Shown one piece after another: positions 1 through 8,301 of a DNA stretch of 64,000 nucleotides (the stretch's first letter is position 1; each line of letters starts with the position of its first letter). The position numbers were made by a program, and so were the translations under genes. The notes under the pieces are model-generated. The model did no database searches and was not told where the DNA came from. It worked only from the letters and a program-made list of their open reading frames with translations. Origin of the DNA: Bacillota bacterium (GTDB lineage Bacteria > Bacillota > Clostridia > Acetivibrionales > DSM-1351); the NCBI GenBank assembly GCA_023460955.1, contig JAEWOH010000040.1, positions 18,574 through 82,573 of the forward strand. The letters run 5' to 3'.

Positions 1-27
1 CAGGGGTAATTATTTAGGAACTATATA

Positions 28-65
28 AAAAAGCAATTCTCAAAGTTGCGAGAATTGCTTTTTTC
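28..65 (-). terminator. Intrinsic terminator after the small hypothetical gene
   Basis: An 11-bp perfect stem (AAGCAATTCTC at 31-41 pairing with 50-60) is flanked by A and T runs, so it can stop transcription in either direction. It lies about 65 bases downstream of the stop of the minus-strand gene at 128-397 and is assigned to it. Confidence 0.75.
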
Positions 66-127
66 ATTCAATAAAAGTACAATTGTCAAACACCTAAAAA
101 ACGCTTCATGTAAGCCTATTGTAAACT

Positions 128-397
128 TCATGACAGCTTTAAGCCATGTTTTAATCCTCTGGCAAAACATTCCCTAATCAAAAGTTCCAGTTGATAGTTA
201 ATAATGTCCACTCTGAGACTTGCTATCTTCTTTTTACCATAGTCATCCTTAACATCATCAAGGTATACTTCGCAAAGCTTCAAAAATTCGTAGGTCTTCT
301 CTACTCTTTGGAGTAGAGTCTTATCACAAATTTTCTTTATATCTTCGTTATCCAGATATTCATATTCATAATCATTCAAATCAACTTTTTCTTGCAT
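128..397 (-). CDS. Small hypothetical protein, 89 aa
   Basis: I do not recognise this family. The start is supported by a good ribosome site (CGGAGG, seven bases before the ATG). The product is acidic at the N-terminus (DYEYEYLDNEDI) and then a helical, charged stretch ending in a basic tail; there is no signal peptide, membrane segment or cysteine cluster. It is probably a small soluble cytoplasmic protein. It stands between yhbY and a terminator and may be the last gene of the obg-yhbY transcript or have its own promoter. The function is unknown. Confidence 0.65.
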   Translation of the reverse strand: MQEKVDLNDYEYEYLDNEDIKKICDKTLLQRVEKTYEFLKLCEVYLDDVKDDYGKKKIASLRVDIINYQLELLIRECFARGLKHGLKLS

Positions 398-511
398 AAC
401 TTACCTCCGGAAATAGTACTTATGGAAATACTTATATTATATTCGTTAAATAAGTGTTTCATTCCCAGAATATGTAAGTATAATCAAATTTGCTCCATAA
501 ATAACAAGTTA

Positions 512-802
512 TTATGGTAATTCAATAACAGGGCTTTTTTCAGACTCCCTGTACAGAACAAATTTACTACCAATCACCTGAACCAGTTCAGCTTCGGTAG
601 ATTCAGCAATTTCTTCAGCTACTATGCGTGTGTCACACTCTGCATTACGGAGAACTGTAGCCTTAATCAGTTCCCTGGCTTCCAGTGCATCAGAAAACTG
701 CTTTATCATATTTTCATTTATTCCGCCTTTTCCCACTTGAAAGATGGGCTGCAGATTGTTCGCCAAAGATCTGAGATAGCTTCTTTGTTTTCCTGTTAAC
801 AT
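512..802 (-). CDS. yhbY: YhbY family CRM-domain RNA-binding protein
   Basis: A 96-aa single CRM (YhbY) domain: it begins LTGKQRSYLRSLA, has the family's G-K-G-G loop (VGKGGINENM, where basic and glycine residues contact RNA) and ends with the conserved strand FVLYRESEK. Members bind pre-50S ribosomal particles and act in large-subunit assembly. An upstream in-frame ATG (814) exists, but the strong SD GGAGG at 808-812 lies between the two ATGs and points to the ATG at 802, so the shorter start is used. It follows obg, another 50S assembly factor, in the same direction. The 160 bases between them contain a duplicated hairpin/SD segment (see repeat). Confidence 0.9.
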   Translation of the reverse strand: MLTGKQRSYLRSLANNLQPIFQVGKGGINENMIKQFSDALEARELIKATVLRNAECDTRIVAEEIAESTEAELVQVIGSKFVLYRESEKSPVIELP

Positions 803-804
803 AT

Positions 805-945
805 TATCCTCCATCTACGCGCATAGCGCGTACACAAATAGTAATGAAAAGACACATAGTGGCTTTTCGTTGCGTGAAAAGCACGATGACCAACCGAATG
901 TATTTTTCACGCTATCCTCCATCTACGCACATAGGCGTACACATA
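805..945 (-). repeat. Duplicated hairpin-plus-SD segment upstream of yhbY
   Basis: Two copies (805-837 and 913-945) of an approximately 33-bp segment share an exact 16-bp core, TATCCTCCATCTACGC on the plus strand. On the minus strand each reads as a small palindrome (TACGC...GCGTA) followed by GATGGAGGATA. The yhbY-proximal copy supplies the SD; the other copy has no start codon in register. Between them GCGTGAAAA (872-880) and TTTTCACGC (904-912) form another inverted repeat. Confidence 0.6.
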
Positions 946-973
946 TATCAAGCTAAACAGCGATGTTTCTATT

Positions 974-2251
974 TTATCTTGTATAATCAAATTCCGTATC
1001 CAAAATTCTTACTGTATCTCCCTCTTCGATTCCCATTGACTCAAGAGCCTGAATAACACCCTTCCTTCTCAAGGCTCGCTGAAAATATTGCAGAGATTCA
1101 TAATTTGTTATATTTGTAGAACCGAGTACCTTGCGGACCCAACTACCTTCAACCACATAAACACCGTCTTCAATATGAATGTCAAAGGGTTTTTCTTCTT
1201 CCGCAGTATATACAACCGTTTCCTCCCTGCTTTCGTCAAGCAGTATTGTTTCAGGTAGCGATTTTAATGTATCTGAAACGTAATACATTAGTTCCTTAAG
1301 ACCCTTATTTGTAGCAGCTGATATACCGAAAACCTTATAGCCCCTGTTTTCGAGCTCTGCTTTTAATTTTTCAAAATTTTCTTCCGAACCCGGAATGTCC
1401 ATTTTGTTTGCTGCAACAATCTGAGGTCTGGAAGCAAGAGTCGCATTATACTTTTCAAGCTCCTGATTAATTGTATCGAAATCCTCAACGGCATCGCGGC
1501 CTTCCACACCTGATACATCAACAACATGAACCAATAGCTTCGTTCTTTCCACATGTCTTAAAAACTCATGTCCAAGTCCGACTCCTTCATGTGCTCCCTC
1601 GATAAGTCCTGGTATGTCAGCTATTACAAAGCTTTTTCCTTGCTCAATCTGAACTACACCAAGATTGGGAACCAGAGTTGTAAAATGATAGTTTGCAATT
1701 TTGGGCTTAGCTGCCGATACCATGGATAAAATTGTGGATTTTCCTACATTAGGGAAGCCTAGTAAACCAACATCAGCTATCATTTTCATCTCGAGAATAA
1801 TGTTTCGCTCATCTCCCAGGTCACCGCTTTTTGCGAAGTTAGGCACCTGTCTTGTAGGAGTTGCAAAATGTTGATTTCCTTTTCCGCCTTTACCGCCTTT
1901 TGCTACTATATATGTTTGATCGGGCTTTACCAAATCCGCCAGAATCATTCCTGTGGTTTCATCCTTGACCATTGTTCCCAGAGGTACTTTAATAATCAAA
2001 TTCTCTCCATTCTTTCCTGAGCAGTTGGATGGACCTCCGTCCTGACCGGGTTCTGCTTTATACTGTTTCTTATATCTGAAATCAATCAAGGTGTTTAAGC
2101 CTTCATCAACCAGAAATATAACATCTCCACCCTTTCCGCCGTCACCGCCATCGGGACCCCCGGCTGCTATGTATTTTTCTCGGTGGAAGGAAACCATTCC
2201 ATTACCGCCATTACCAGCTTTAACATATATTTTAGCACTATCTATAAACAT
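974..2251 (-). CDS. obgE: Obg GTPase (50S ribosome assembly)
   Basis: A 425-aa Obg/CgtA GTPase. The glycine-rich Obg fold is at residues 1-158 (GGNGGNGM..., GGDGGKGG, KGGKGGKGN repeats). The G domain follows, with the P-loop GFPNVGKST, switch region FTTLVPNLG, DIPGLIEGA (G3), NKMD (G4) and SAATNKG (G5). The C-terminal OCT domain covers about residues 345-425. This three-domain layout is the Gram-positive form. The protein binds the 50S subunit and links GTP or ppGpp status to ribosome maturation and growth. The SD GGAG lies six bases from ATG. A terminator after rpmA separates it from rplU-prp-rpmA, so it probably has its own promoter. Confidence 0.97.
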   Translation of the reverse strand: MFIDSAKIYVKAGNGGNGMVSFHREKYIAAGGPDGGDGGKGGDVIFLVDEGLNTLIDFRYKKQYKAEPGQDGGPSNCSGKNGENLIIKVPLGTMVKDETTGMILADLVKPDQTYIVAKGGKGGKGNQHFATPTRQVPNFAKSGDLGDERNIILEMKMIADVGLLGFPNVGKSTILSMVSAAKPKIANYHFTTLVPNLGVVQIEQGKSFVIADIPGLIEGAHEGVGLGHEFLRHVERTKLLVHVVDVSGVEGRDAVEDFDTINQELEKYNATLASRPQIVAANKMDIPGSEENFEKLKAELENRGYKVFGISAATNKGLKELMYYVSDTLKSLPETILLDESREETVVYTAEEEKPFDIHIEDGVYVVEGSWVRKVLGSTNITNYESLQYFQRALRRKGVIQALESMGIEEGDTVRILDTEFDYTR

Positions 2252-2350
2252 CTTTTACTCCATTTCCGCATCTCAAAATAATTTTGGCATCAAAAAAATT
2301 CAATTTCAGCAAACAACCTAATATTAACGTGTTCATGATTAACTAGGTTT

Positions 2351-2379
2351 ATTATACCCAAGAATCCCAATAATTAAAA
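2351..2379 (-). promoter_or_regulatory. Possible promoter of obg
   Basis: On the minus strand TATAAT (2351-2356) is preceded at 17 bp by a weak -35 (TTTTAA, 2374-2379). It lies about 100 bases before the obg start and after the rpmA terminator. The -10 match is perfect and the -35 is poor. Confidence 0.35.
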
Positions 2380-2417
2380 TAGAAACTAATCTGATAAAGG
2401 AAGAACCTTTTACATCC

Positions 2418-2484
2418 GTATAAACTTTAATTAATTTAACACAGTAAACACTTCTTACCATGCTAAATTAATTAAAGTTGTATA
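2418..2484. mobile_element. MITE-like 57-bp palindromic element with 5-bp flanking duplication
   Basis: A perfect 16-bp inverted repeat, AACTTTAATTAATTTA at 2423-2438 and its complement at 2464-2479, encloses a 25-bp centre. The same pentamer GTATA abuts both ends (2418-2422 and 2480-2484), as a target-site duplication would. It lies in the 346-bp gap between rpmA and obg and codes for nothing. The outer half (AACTTTAATTAA) also matches the basal stem of the structured element at 27132-27427. This could be a tiny non-autonomous insertion or only a chance hairpin in AT-rich DNA. Confidence 0.45.
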
Positions 2485-2534
2485 ACGTCGTTTTAAATTA
2501 TGAAAATACCATTAGCGCATGGTCGAAAAAGCAC

Positions 2535-2573
2535 ATTAAAAAAGTAGAAAATGCATATCACATTTCCTACTTT
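2535..2573 (-). terminator. Terminator of rplU-prp-rpmA
   Basis: A 13-bp stem with one non-Watson-Crick pair (2541-2553 with 561-573) is followed on the minus strand by a T run. It stands 25 bases after the rpmA stop. Confidence 0.8.
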
Positions 2574-2597
2574 AATAATTACAATGCGATAAATTTT

Positions 2598-2876
2598 TTA
2601 CTCAGCAACGATCATAACCTGCTTCTTATCTCTGCCAAGTCTTGCAAACTTAACCTTTCCATCCTTCAGTGCAAACAAGGTATCATCAGAACCTATTCCT
2701 ACGTTTACGCCAGGATGAATCTTTGTACCTCTTTGACGAACAAGAATGTTACCGGCTAATACGAACTGACCGTCAGCTCTTTTGACACCAAGTCTCTTAG
2801 CTGCACTGTCACGACCGTTTCTTGAACTACCAACACCTTTTTTATGAGCAAAAAGTTGTAAATTAATCTTTAACAT
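2598..2876 (-). CDS. rpmA: 50S ribosomal protein L27
   Basis: A 92-aa L27. It begins MLKINLQLFAHKKG, the Firmicutes form with an N-terminal extension that ends in LQLF and is removed by the protease Prp before AHKKG to expose the N-terminus that reaches the peptidyl-transferase centre. The rest (GSSRNGRDSAAKRLGVKRADGQFV, ILVRQRGTKIHPG) is canonical. A longer in-frame start at 2894 is rejected because AGGAGG stands nine bases before the ATG at 2876. The protease gene prp lies immediately upstream, and rplU precedes that, the usual Firmicutes order. Confidence 0.97.
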   Translation of the reverse strand: MLKINLQLFAHKKGVGSSRNGRDSAAKRLGVKRADGQFVLAGNILVRQRGTKIHPGVNVGIGSDDTLFALKDGKVKFARLGRDKKQVMIVAE

Positions 2877-2880
2877 GAGA

Positions 2881-3213
2881 TTACACCTCCTCATCCATTA
2901 CCTTTACATGTTTGGGGTAAGCAAGCTCTATTTGTTTGAAGCCAACCTGTGCAGCTGCCATTATTATCTTGGCATCATGCTGCTGTTCAGGCGAAATATC
3001 AACATCAATGGAGCATAGCATAAAGCCATCTCTCTCTTCGAAAAAGTCCTTTATCCCTATAAGTTCATCCAGAGCACCCGCAGCAGTATAGGCTACAGCA
3101 GAAACTGCCGCACATACAATATCCCTGCCGGCTTTAGCATAACCTGCATGTCCCTTGACAACAAACTTTTTTATATTTCCTGCTTTATCCCTGCATATAT
3201 TTACATTAACCAT
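2881..3213 (-). CDS. prp: Ribosomal-processing cysteine protease Prp
   Basis: A 110-aa Prp (YsxB) protease that cleaves the N-terminal extension of L27. The catalytic pair is visible: His22 in KGHAGYA and Cys34 in DIVCAAVSA, the spacing found in the family. The C-terminal half forms the alpha/beta lid (QQHDAKIIMAAAQVGFKQIELAYP). It sits between rplU and rpmA, its substrate gene, five bases before the L27 start. It acts in the cytoplasm before or during 50S assembly. Confidence 0.95.
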   Translation of the reverse strand: MVNVNICRDKAGNIKKFVVKGHAGYAKAGRDIVCAAVSAVAYTAAGALDELIGIKDFFEERDGFMLCSIDVDISPEQQHDAKIIMAAAQVGFKQIELAYPKHVKVMDEEV

Positions 3214-3228
3214 TTAATCGTATAACCC

Positions 3229-3540
3229 TTACGCATTAATCTTTTCGATCTGAACTTTTGTGTAAGGCTGTCTGTGACCTTGCTTCTTTCTTTCGTTCTT
3301 CTTTGCCTTGTATTTGAAAATTATAATCTTTTCACCTTTACCATGGCTGAGAACCTTACCGCTAACAGTAGCAGCGTCCAATACAGGAGCTCCAAAGTTA
3401 ACTTTGCCGTCCTTTGATACAGCAAGAACCTTATCAAAAGTAACAGCTGAACCTTCTTCAGCAGCGAGCTTTTCTACGAAAACTACATCGCCTTCCTGAA
3501 CTTTATACTGTTTTCCACCAGTCATTATTATAGCGTACAT
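3229..3540 (-). CDS. rplU: 50S ribosomal protein L21
   Basis: A 103-aa L21, starting MYAIIMTGGKQYKVQEGD, with the C-terminal basic signature KYKAKKNERKKQGHRQPYTKV that binds 23S rRNA. A longer reading to 3615 is rejected: AGGAGG stands eight bases before the ATG at 3540, and the extra region is the structured leader. It is the first gene of rplU-prp-rpmA and is expressed from the promoter overlapping the end of rng. Confidence 0.97.
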   Translation of the reverse strand: MYAIIMTGGKQYKVQEGDVVFVEKLAAEEGSAVTFDKVLAVSKDGKVNFGAPVLDAATVSGKVLSHGKGEKIIIFKYKAKKNERKKQGHRQPYTKVQIEKINA

Positions 3541-3669
3541 GATACACCTCCTACTAACAGTCTCGCCGACCCCAATGACGTAATACATATCTATGAATAT
3601 GTCCATCACAGGCAATAATCTCTTATTAATTAAGGGATTATGTTTGATGAGCCTTGGCCGAGCGGCTAC
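3541..3669 (-). promoter_or_regulatory. L21 leader, structured 5'UTR of rplU
   Basis: The roughly 130-nt leader starts just after a strong promoter and contains GGTAGCCGCTCGGCCAAGGC near the 5' end and GGGGTCGGCGAGAC near the SD. This resembles my memory of the Firmicutes L21 leader RNA, thought to mediate feedback by the ribosomal protein. GC-rich blocks in an AT-rich surrounding support a folded RNA. The assignment rests on recall and position; an Rfam covariance search (ribosomal protein L21 leader model) would settle it. Confidence 0.6.
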
Positions 3670-3675
3670 CGATAT

Positions 3676-3704
3676 ATTTTAGCACAGCAAGGAATCATTG
3701 TCAA
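3676..3704 (-). promoter_or_regulatory. Sigma-A promoter of rplU operon
   Basis: On the minus strand TTGACA (3699-3704), a 17-bp spacer and TAAAAT (3676-3681). The -10 box overlaps the stop codon of rng, so the promoter lies inside the last codons of that gene. Confidence 0.75.
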
Positions 3705-5175
3705 CCTGTTTAATTCTAAGCCCTCCGGCTTTTAAGTCACTTACAGGACAGACACTTATATTAATACGGCTTTGATCCGAATACTCCCGAATAAGCTTAT
3801 CAGTATGACTTTCTATTATTTGTGCAACAGAGGTATGTACCTCAAGTTTTATAGCTTTGGAAGTTGATGTCTTAAGATATTCTCTGATTTCCTTAAGAAT
3901 ATTCATGGCATGGGTATCAACAGTATAAACCTTTCCGGCCCCGTCACAGCAAGGGCAGTCGCAGTTCATGACTGTGGAAAGCTCCTGACGCATCTTCTTC
4001 CTGGTCATTTCAACAAGTCCAAGTGCTGTCATTCCTAGAACTATTGTTTTAGTTCTGTCGTTCTTGAGGCTCTGCTTAAGAGAATCCAATACCATCTGCT
4101 GGTGCTCTGTATCATTCATATCTATAAAATCGATAATTACGATTCCGCCTATATCTCTGAGTCTCAGCTGTTTTGCAATTTCCTTTGTTGCTTCAATATT
4201 TGTTTTGAGCACAGTGTCTTCAAGGTTGTTATCCCCCACAAACTTTCCGGTATTGACATCTATAACCGTAAGCGCTTCAGTCTTATCAATAATAATATAG
4301 CCACCGCACTTTAACCATACTTTTCTGGCAAGAGCCCTTTCAATTTTTGTCTCTATCTGATAATAATCAAATATAGCATAATCTTTCCTGAAAAGTTCTA
4401 CCCTGTTCTTGAGTAATGGCGAAATCATCTCCACCAATTCCAATACCTTAAAGTATTCCTTCTCGTCATTTATTATAAATTTGTCAACATTCCATGTAAA
4501 CAAGTCTCTTACTGACCGGTAGATAAGATTGATGTCCCTATGAATACACCTTGGAACGGGACCACTGGTTTCCGACTGCTTTATTTTAGCCCATAGTTTT
4601 GTCAGAAATGACACATCTGTAATAAAATCAGCCTCGTCCTTACCTTCCGAAACAGTACGTACAATAAGTCCCATATTTTCGGGTTTTAGTTTTTCAGCTA
4701 TTCTTTTTAGTTTCTGTCTCTCGCTATCGTTTTCAATTCTCCGCGAGATTCCTACATAGTCGGCGTTAGGCAGGAGCACCAGGTTTCGTCCAGGTAAGGT
4801 AATATGTGTTGAAACCCTTGGACCTTTAGTTCCTATAGGTTCCTTTATTACCTGAACTGTAATTTCCTGTCCCACCTTGAGTATATCTGAAATGTTATAG
4901 CCGGTATAATCACGGAATATTTCTATCTCGTCATCGTTGTATTCTTTCTGAGGAATTGCATCCCCAACATAAAGAAATGCATTTTTCTCATAACCTATAT
5001 CGATAAATGCGGCCTGCATACCGGGCAAAACACTGCTCACTTTACCTCTGTATATATTTCCGACAAGCCCCTGATGATTCGTGCGTTCAATATGGATTTC
5101 AGCAAGTTCTTTATCCTCAAGGATTCCCACTCTGATTTCACCGACATTAACGTCCACAATTATCTCGTTAATCAT
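3679..5175 (-). CDS. rng: Ribonuclease G/E family endoribonuclease
   Basis: A 498-aa RNase G-like enzyme. The S1 domain is at about residues 35-115 (GNIYRGKVSSVLPGMQAAFIDIG), followed by the RNase H-like and DNase I-like catalytic region. The Mg-binding aspartates are in VIDVNTGKF and IDFIDM, and the Zn-link is CDCPCCDGAGKV near residue 420, which joins monomers. The length fits RNase G rather than RNase E, as there is no degradosome-binding tail. It cuts single-stranded AU-rich RNA, 5'-end dependent. In clostridia it commonly lies next to the radical SAM/DUF2344 pair and rplU, as here. The SD GGAG lies seven bases before ATG, with a hairpin at 5195-5218 just upstream. Confidence 0.93.
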   Translation of the reverse strand: MINEIIVDVNVGEIRVGILEDKELAEIHIERTNHQGLVGNIYRGKVSSVLPGMQAAFIDIGYEKNAFLYVGDAIPQKEYNDDEIEIFRDYTGYNISDILKVGQEITVQVIKEPIGTKGPRVSTHITLPGRNLVLLPNADYVGISRRIENDSERQKLKRIAEKLKPENMGLIVRTVSEGKDEADFITDVSFLTKLWAKIKQSETSGPVPRCIHRDINLIYRSVRDLFTWNVDKFIINDEKEYFKVLELVEMISPLLKNRVELFRKDYAIFDYYQIETKIERALARKVWLKCGGYIIIDKTEALTVIDVNTGKFVGDNNLEDTVLKTNIEATKEIAKQLRLRDIGGIVIIDFIDMNDTEHQQMVLDSLKQSLKNDRTKTIVLGMTALGLVEMTRKKMRQELSTVMNCDCPCCDGAGKVYTVDTHAMNILKEIREYLKTSTSKAIKLEVHTSVAQIIESHTDKLIREYSDQSRINISVCPVSDLKAGGLRIKQVDNDSLLC

Positions 5176-5251
5176 GCGAATTCTCCAATTCCATCGCAGG
5201 AAAGTGCTACTTTCTGCGTATATGTTGTTTCCTAATTCATACCCTGCTCAA

Positions 5252-5962
5252 TTATAAAATTTTACTGTCCATCGGGTCTAACAATTCTTCCTGATCTTTT
5301 ACATACAGCTTGGATCTGTGAATTCTATCAATTTCAAACTGGGCGCCCAAAATGCCAAAGAGCGTTTCAACAAGCAGTTCAGGTTTTAGATTGGCTTTAC
5401 TGCCGGCGCTGAGCAGCATTGTAAACTTAATGATGTTAAATGTGCCCATTGGCTGAAGCTGAAAATCAACATCAAAAATCATGCTGCGAATATCGGTATC
5501 TTTGATACCGCTTTTAGTTTTCTTTTTAACAATAATTTCTTTTTGTGAAAGAAACTTTTTTAGTTCTGCTTGAAAAGCCTTTTCATCAATATTTAGTTCT
5601 GTTCCCACCACAACAATATATTCAGAAGCTGATATTGTTGCCATTATATTCTTTTTCGTCTGCCTGGGCTTTGCAGAAAGTATCTCAAGACCAAGTGGAA
5701 GTTGAGAATTGAGTCTTTCCATAAATTCGTCCATGGACAGTCCGTCGTCTGTAAGCTCAAAGTCTCCATATTCTGCTTCACTTGTTACTCCTACGCTCAA
5801 AGGCAGGCCGAATACCATGCCGGGATGAGGGTTAAAGCCCTGTGAGTAAGCTATAGGGAGTCTCGCCCTTCTTATTGCACGCTCAAATACCTTCATCAGG
5901 TCCAAATGCGATATGAATTTGACTTCATCACCACGCCTGAATTTTACACGAATATTAACCAA
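5252..5962 (-). CDS. DUF2344 / TIGR03936 radical-SAM-linked protein
   Basis: A 236-aa protein of the family found fused or adjacent to B12-type radical SAM proteins. It begins VNIRVKFRRGDEVKFISHLDLMKVFERAIRRA, has the conserved SQGFNPHPGMVFGLPLSVG block and a variable C-terminus. The start codon is TTG, chosen because GGGAGG lies six bases before it and no ATG is better placed. It follows the radical SAM gene by 41 bases in the same operon. A perfect palindrome (5980-5994) lies between them, just before the SD. The molecular role is unknown; partnership with the radical SAM enzyme is inferred from context. Confidence 0.85.
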   Translation of the reverse strand: MVNIRVKFRRGDEVKFISHLDLMKVFERAIRRARLPIAYSQGFNPHPGMVFGLPLSVGVTSEAEYGDFELTDDGLSMDEFMERLNSQLPLGLEILSAKPRQTKKNIMATISASEYIVVVGTELNIDEKAFQAELKKFLSQKEIIVKKKTKSGIKDTDIRSMIFDVDFQLQPMGTFNIIKFTMLLSAGSKANLKPELLVETLFGILGAQFEIDRIHRSKLYVKDQEELLDPMDSKIL

Positions 5963-6003
5963 TTTATACCTCCCAAACTACATGCCGGGCATGTAAGTTA
6001 TTT

Positions 6004-7848
6004 TCAATAATCTCCGCAAATACCGCTTTTAAAGCCCGCAGCTCCACAGCCGCCGCAATCCTCTTTGCAGTTTGGTGTTACCACACCCTCCAAAGACTTT
6101 TTGCTTTCACTGATAAGATATTTTTTTGATACCCCTATATCCACATGATCCCAGGGTAGTATCTCCTCATAAGCTCTTCTGCGGGTCACATAGAAGTATG
6201 GATCAACTCCACATTCTTCAAAAGCCTTCATCCAGTTTTCATACTTGAAATGTTCTCCCCAACCGTCAAATTTGCAGCCCAGCTGCCAGGCTTTAATCAA
6301 TACCTTGCAAACTCTTCTGTCCCCACGGGCAAAAACAGCCTCCATAAAACTGAGCTTATTTTCATGATAATTATAGGTTATTTGCTTTGATCGAATCTTG
6401 TCCTTTAAATGCATTTGCTTTTGGTGGACATTCTCAATGCTGTCCTGGGGTTCCCATTGGAAAGGAGTAAAGGCTTTAGGGACAAAGGTAGCAGTGCTGA
6501 CTGTCACATTCAGATTCTTTCCCCTCTTTTCTCTGGGAACATTTCTGTAGACATCAACTACTTTTAAAGCAAGGTCGGCTATGCCTCCTACATCTTCCAG
6601 TGTCTCTGTAGGCAGGCCAAGCATGAAGTACAGTTTAACGCCGCTCCAACCTCCATTAAAAGCAAGTGTAACAGCTTTGAGCAGGTCTTCTTCTGTTACT
6701 CCCTTGTTTATTACATCGCGCAGCCTCTGTGTTCCTGCCTCAGGCGCGAAAGTCAGACCACTTTTTCTTACTTTCTGAGCTTTTTCCATTAAATCCAGTG
6801 AAAACGAGTCAATTCTAAGAGATGGAAGTGAAAGATTAACCTTCCTCTCTTCCATATCTTCGAGCAAGCCTGTTGTCAGCGGCTCCAGACCAGTATAATC
6901 ACTAGTGCTGAGTGAAGTTAACGAAATTTCCTCATAACCGGTGCTTTCCTCCAGCTTTTCAGCCAGTTCCAGCAGTCTCTCAGGGCTCTTTTCCCGTACA
7001 GGCCTATAAATAAAGCCTGCCTGACAGAAACGACAGCCTCTGGTACAACCTCTGAAGATTTCAAGCATAATTCTGTCATGAACAATATCCGTGTATGGGA
7101 CAATAATTTTCTCAGGGAAATATACTTTGTCCATATCTTTAATAATGCGTTTTCTTATTTTTGAGGGATACTGTGCCTTAAGAGGAATAAACTCTTTGAT
7201 AGTTCCATCCTCATTATAGGTAAATTCATAGAAAGAAGGGACGTAGATACCCTCAATTTTAACAATTTCCTCAAGGAAATCCTGCCTGGACCTTCCTGTT
7301 CCCTTCCAACGTCCGTACACGTCCATAACTTCATTTATTATTTCTTCACCCTCACCCATCATAAAGAAGTCAACTATTTCTGCCAAGGGTTCAGGATTAT
7401 AGGCACAGGGGCCTCCTGCGCACACAAAAGGTGTCTCACCGTTTCTCTCTGCAGACATTATAGGAATTCCTGCAAGGTCAAGCATATTAACTATATTTGT
7501 AAAACTCATTTCATACTGGAGGGTAAAACCCACAAAATCAAAGTTCTTTATAGGGTCCTTACTTTCAAGAGCGTATAGAGGAATATTATTTTCCCTCATC
7601 TTTCCCTCCATGTCGGTCCAGGGTGCAAAAACCCTCTCACAATAACAATCTTCTCTTTCATTCAGTAAATGATATAAAATTTTCATTCCCAGATGCGACA
7701 TTCCTATTTCATAGGTATCGGGAAAGCAAAATGCAAACCGTATATTGACGTTTTTAGGGTCCTTAATAACGCTATTCCACTCGTTGCCTGTATATCTTGA
7801 TGGTTTTTCAACACTTTTCAGTAATGAATCCGATAGTTTAATACCCAT
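6004..7848 (-). CDS. B12-binding-type radical SAM protein (TIGR03960 family)
   Basis: A 614-aa radical SAM enzyme with an N-terminal cobalamin-binding-like domain (about residues 20-180). The [4Fe-4S] motif is CTRGCRFCQAGF near residue 270 (CxxxCxxC), followed by the SAM TIM-barrel with EISLTSLSTSDY and TFAPEAGTQRLR. A Cys-rich tail CKEDCGGCGAAGFKSGICGDY may hold a second cluster. The substrate is unknown; the family co-occurs with DUF2344, RNase G and L21/L27, so a role in rRNA, tRNA or ribosome modification is plausible but unproven. The start ATG has GGAG six bases upstream. It is the first gene of a block that runs into rng. Confidence 0.9.
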   Translation of the reverse strand: MGIKLSDSLLKSVEKPSRYTGNEWNSVIKDPKNVNIRFAFCFPDTYEIGMSHLGMKILYHLLNEREDCYCERVFAPWTDMEGKMRENNIPLYALESKDPIKNFDFVGFTLQYEMSFTNIVNMLDLAGIPIMSAERNGETPFVCAGGPCAYNPEPLAEIVDFFMMGEGEEIINEVMDVYGRWKGTGRSRQDFLEEIVKIEGIYVPSFYEFTYNEDGTIKEFIPLKAQYPSKIRKRIIKDMDKVYFPEKIIVPYTDIVHDRIMLEIFRGCTRGCRFCQAGFIYRPVREKSPERLLELAEKLEESTGYEEISLTSLSTSDYTGLEPLTTGLLEDMEERKVNLSLPSLRIDSFSLDLMEKAQKVRKSGLTFAPEAGTQRLRDVINKGVTEEDLLKAVTLAFNGGWSGVKLYFMLGLPTETLEDVGGIADLALKVVDVYRNVPREKRGKNLNVTVSTATFVPKAFTPFQWEPQDSIENVHQKQMHLKDKIRSKQITYNYHENKLSFMEAVFARGDRRVCKVLIKAWQLGCKFDGWGEHFKYENWMKAFEECGVDPYFYVTRRRAYEEILPWDHVDIGVSKKYLISESKKSLEGVVTPNCKEDCGGCGAAGFKSGICGDY

Positions 7849-8103
7849 TTTATCTCCATTTCCGCTTCAAAAAGCCCAAAAAAAAAGAATTGAATTCTTT
7901 TTTCTCCTTACAAATATATTGTTACCAAAATCTATTATAGCAAAATCAGAGCATTCTGATAATATATCTCACACGTAAGTAATTATCAACTTTTTTTAAA
8001 CTTATGTCAAGCATTAACACATACAGATTAGCGTATAAAGCCTCCAAATGTCTGTTTAATAGTATCATTACTTGTATACTCTTTTATACAAGTTTAGTTT
8101 TAA

Positions 8104-8133
8104 AAAAAAGACTCACCGAATACAGTGAGTCTT
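8104..8133 (-). terminator. Terminator of tRNA-Pro
   Basis: AAGACTCAC pairs with GTGAGTCTT around a 7-base loop, and on the minus strand it runs into eight Ts. It begins four bases after the tRNA 3' CCA. Confidence 0.9.
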
Positions 8134-8136
8134 CTC

Positions 8137-8213
8137 TGGTCGGAAATGCGAGAGTCGAACTCGCGGCCTCTTGGTCCCGAACCAAGCGCGCTACCAAACT
8201 GCGCTAATTCCCG
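8137..8213 (-). tRNA. tRNA-Pro (anticodon CGG)
   Basis: A full cloverleaf on the minus strand. The 7-bp acceptor stem (CGGGAAT with ATTTCCG, one G-U) is complete, the D arm has AGCGCAGTTTGGTAGCGC, and the anticodon stem CTTGG/CCAAG holds loop TTCGGGA with anticodon CGG. The T arm has GAGTTCGACTC and the CCA end is encoded. It decodes CCG. It stands alone, with its own terminator. Confidence 0.97.
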
Positions 8214-8301
8214 AAACATTACACTAATATATTTTAGTACTAACAAAAGATTTTGACAAGACTAAAAGTTGATAAAAGTTTTACCAAAGCAGCCTGGTCT
8301 T

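Noticed and set aside
3541..3615. Longer L21 start
   Set aside because: The extra 25 codons are the leader RNA; AGGAGG points to the ATG at 3540.
8004..8207. Open frame across the tRNA-Pro gene
   Set aside because: It runs through the tRNA and its terminator and lacks an SD.
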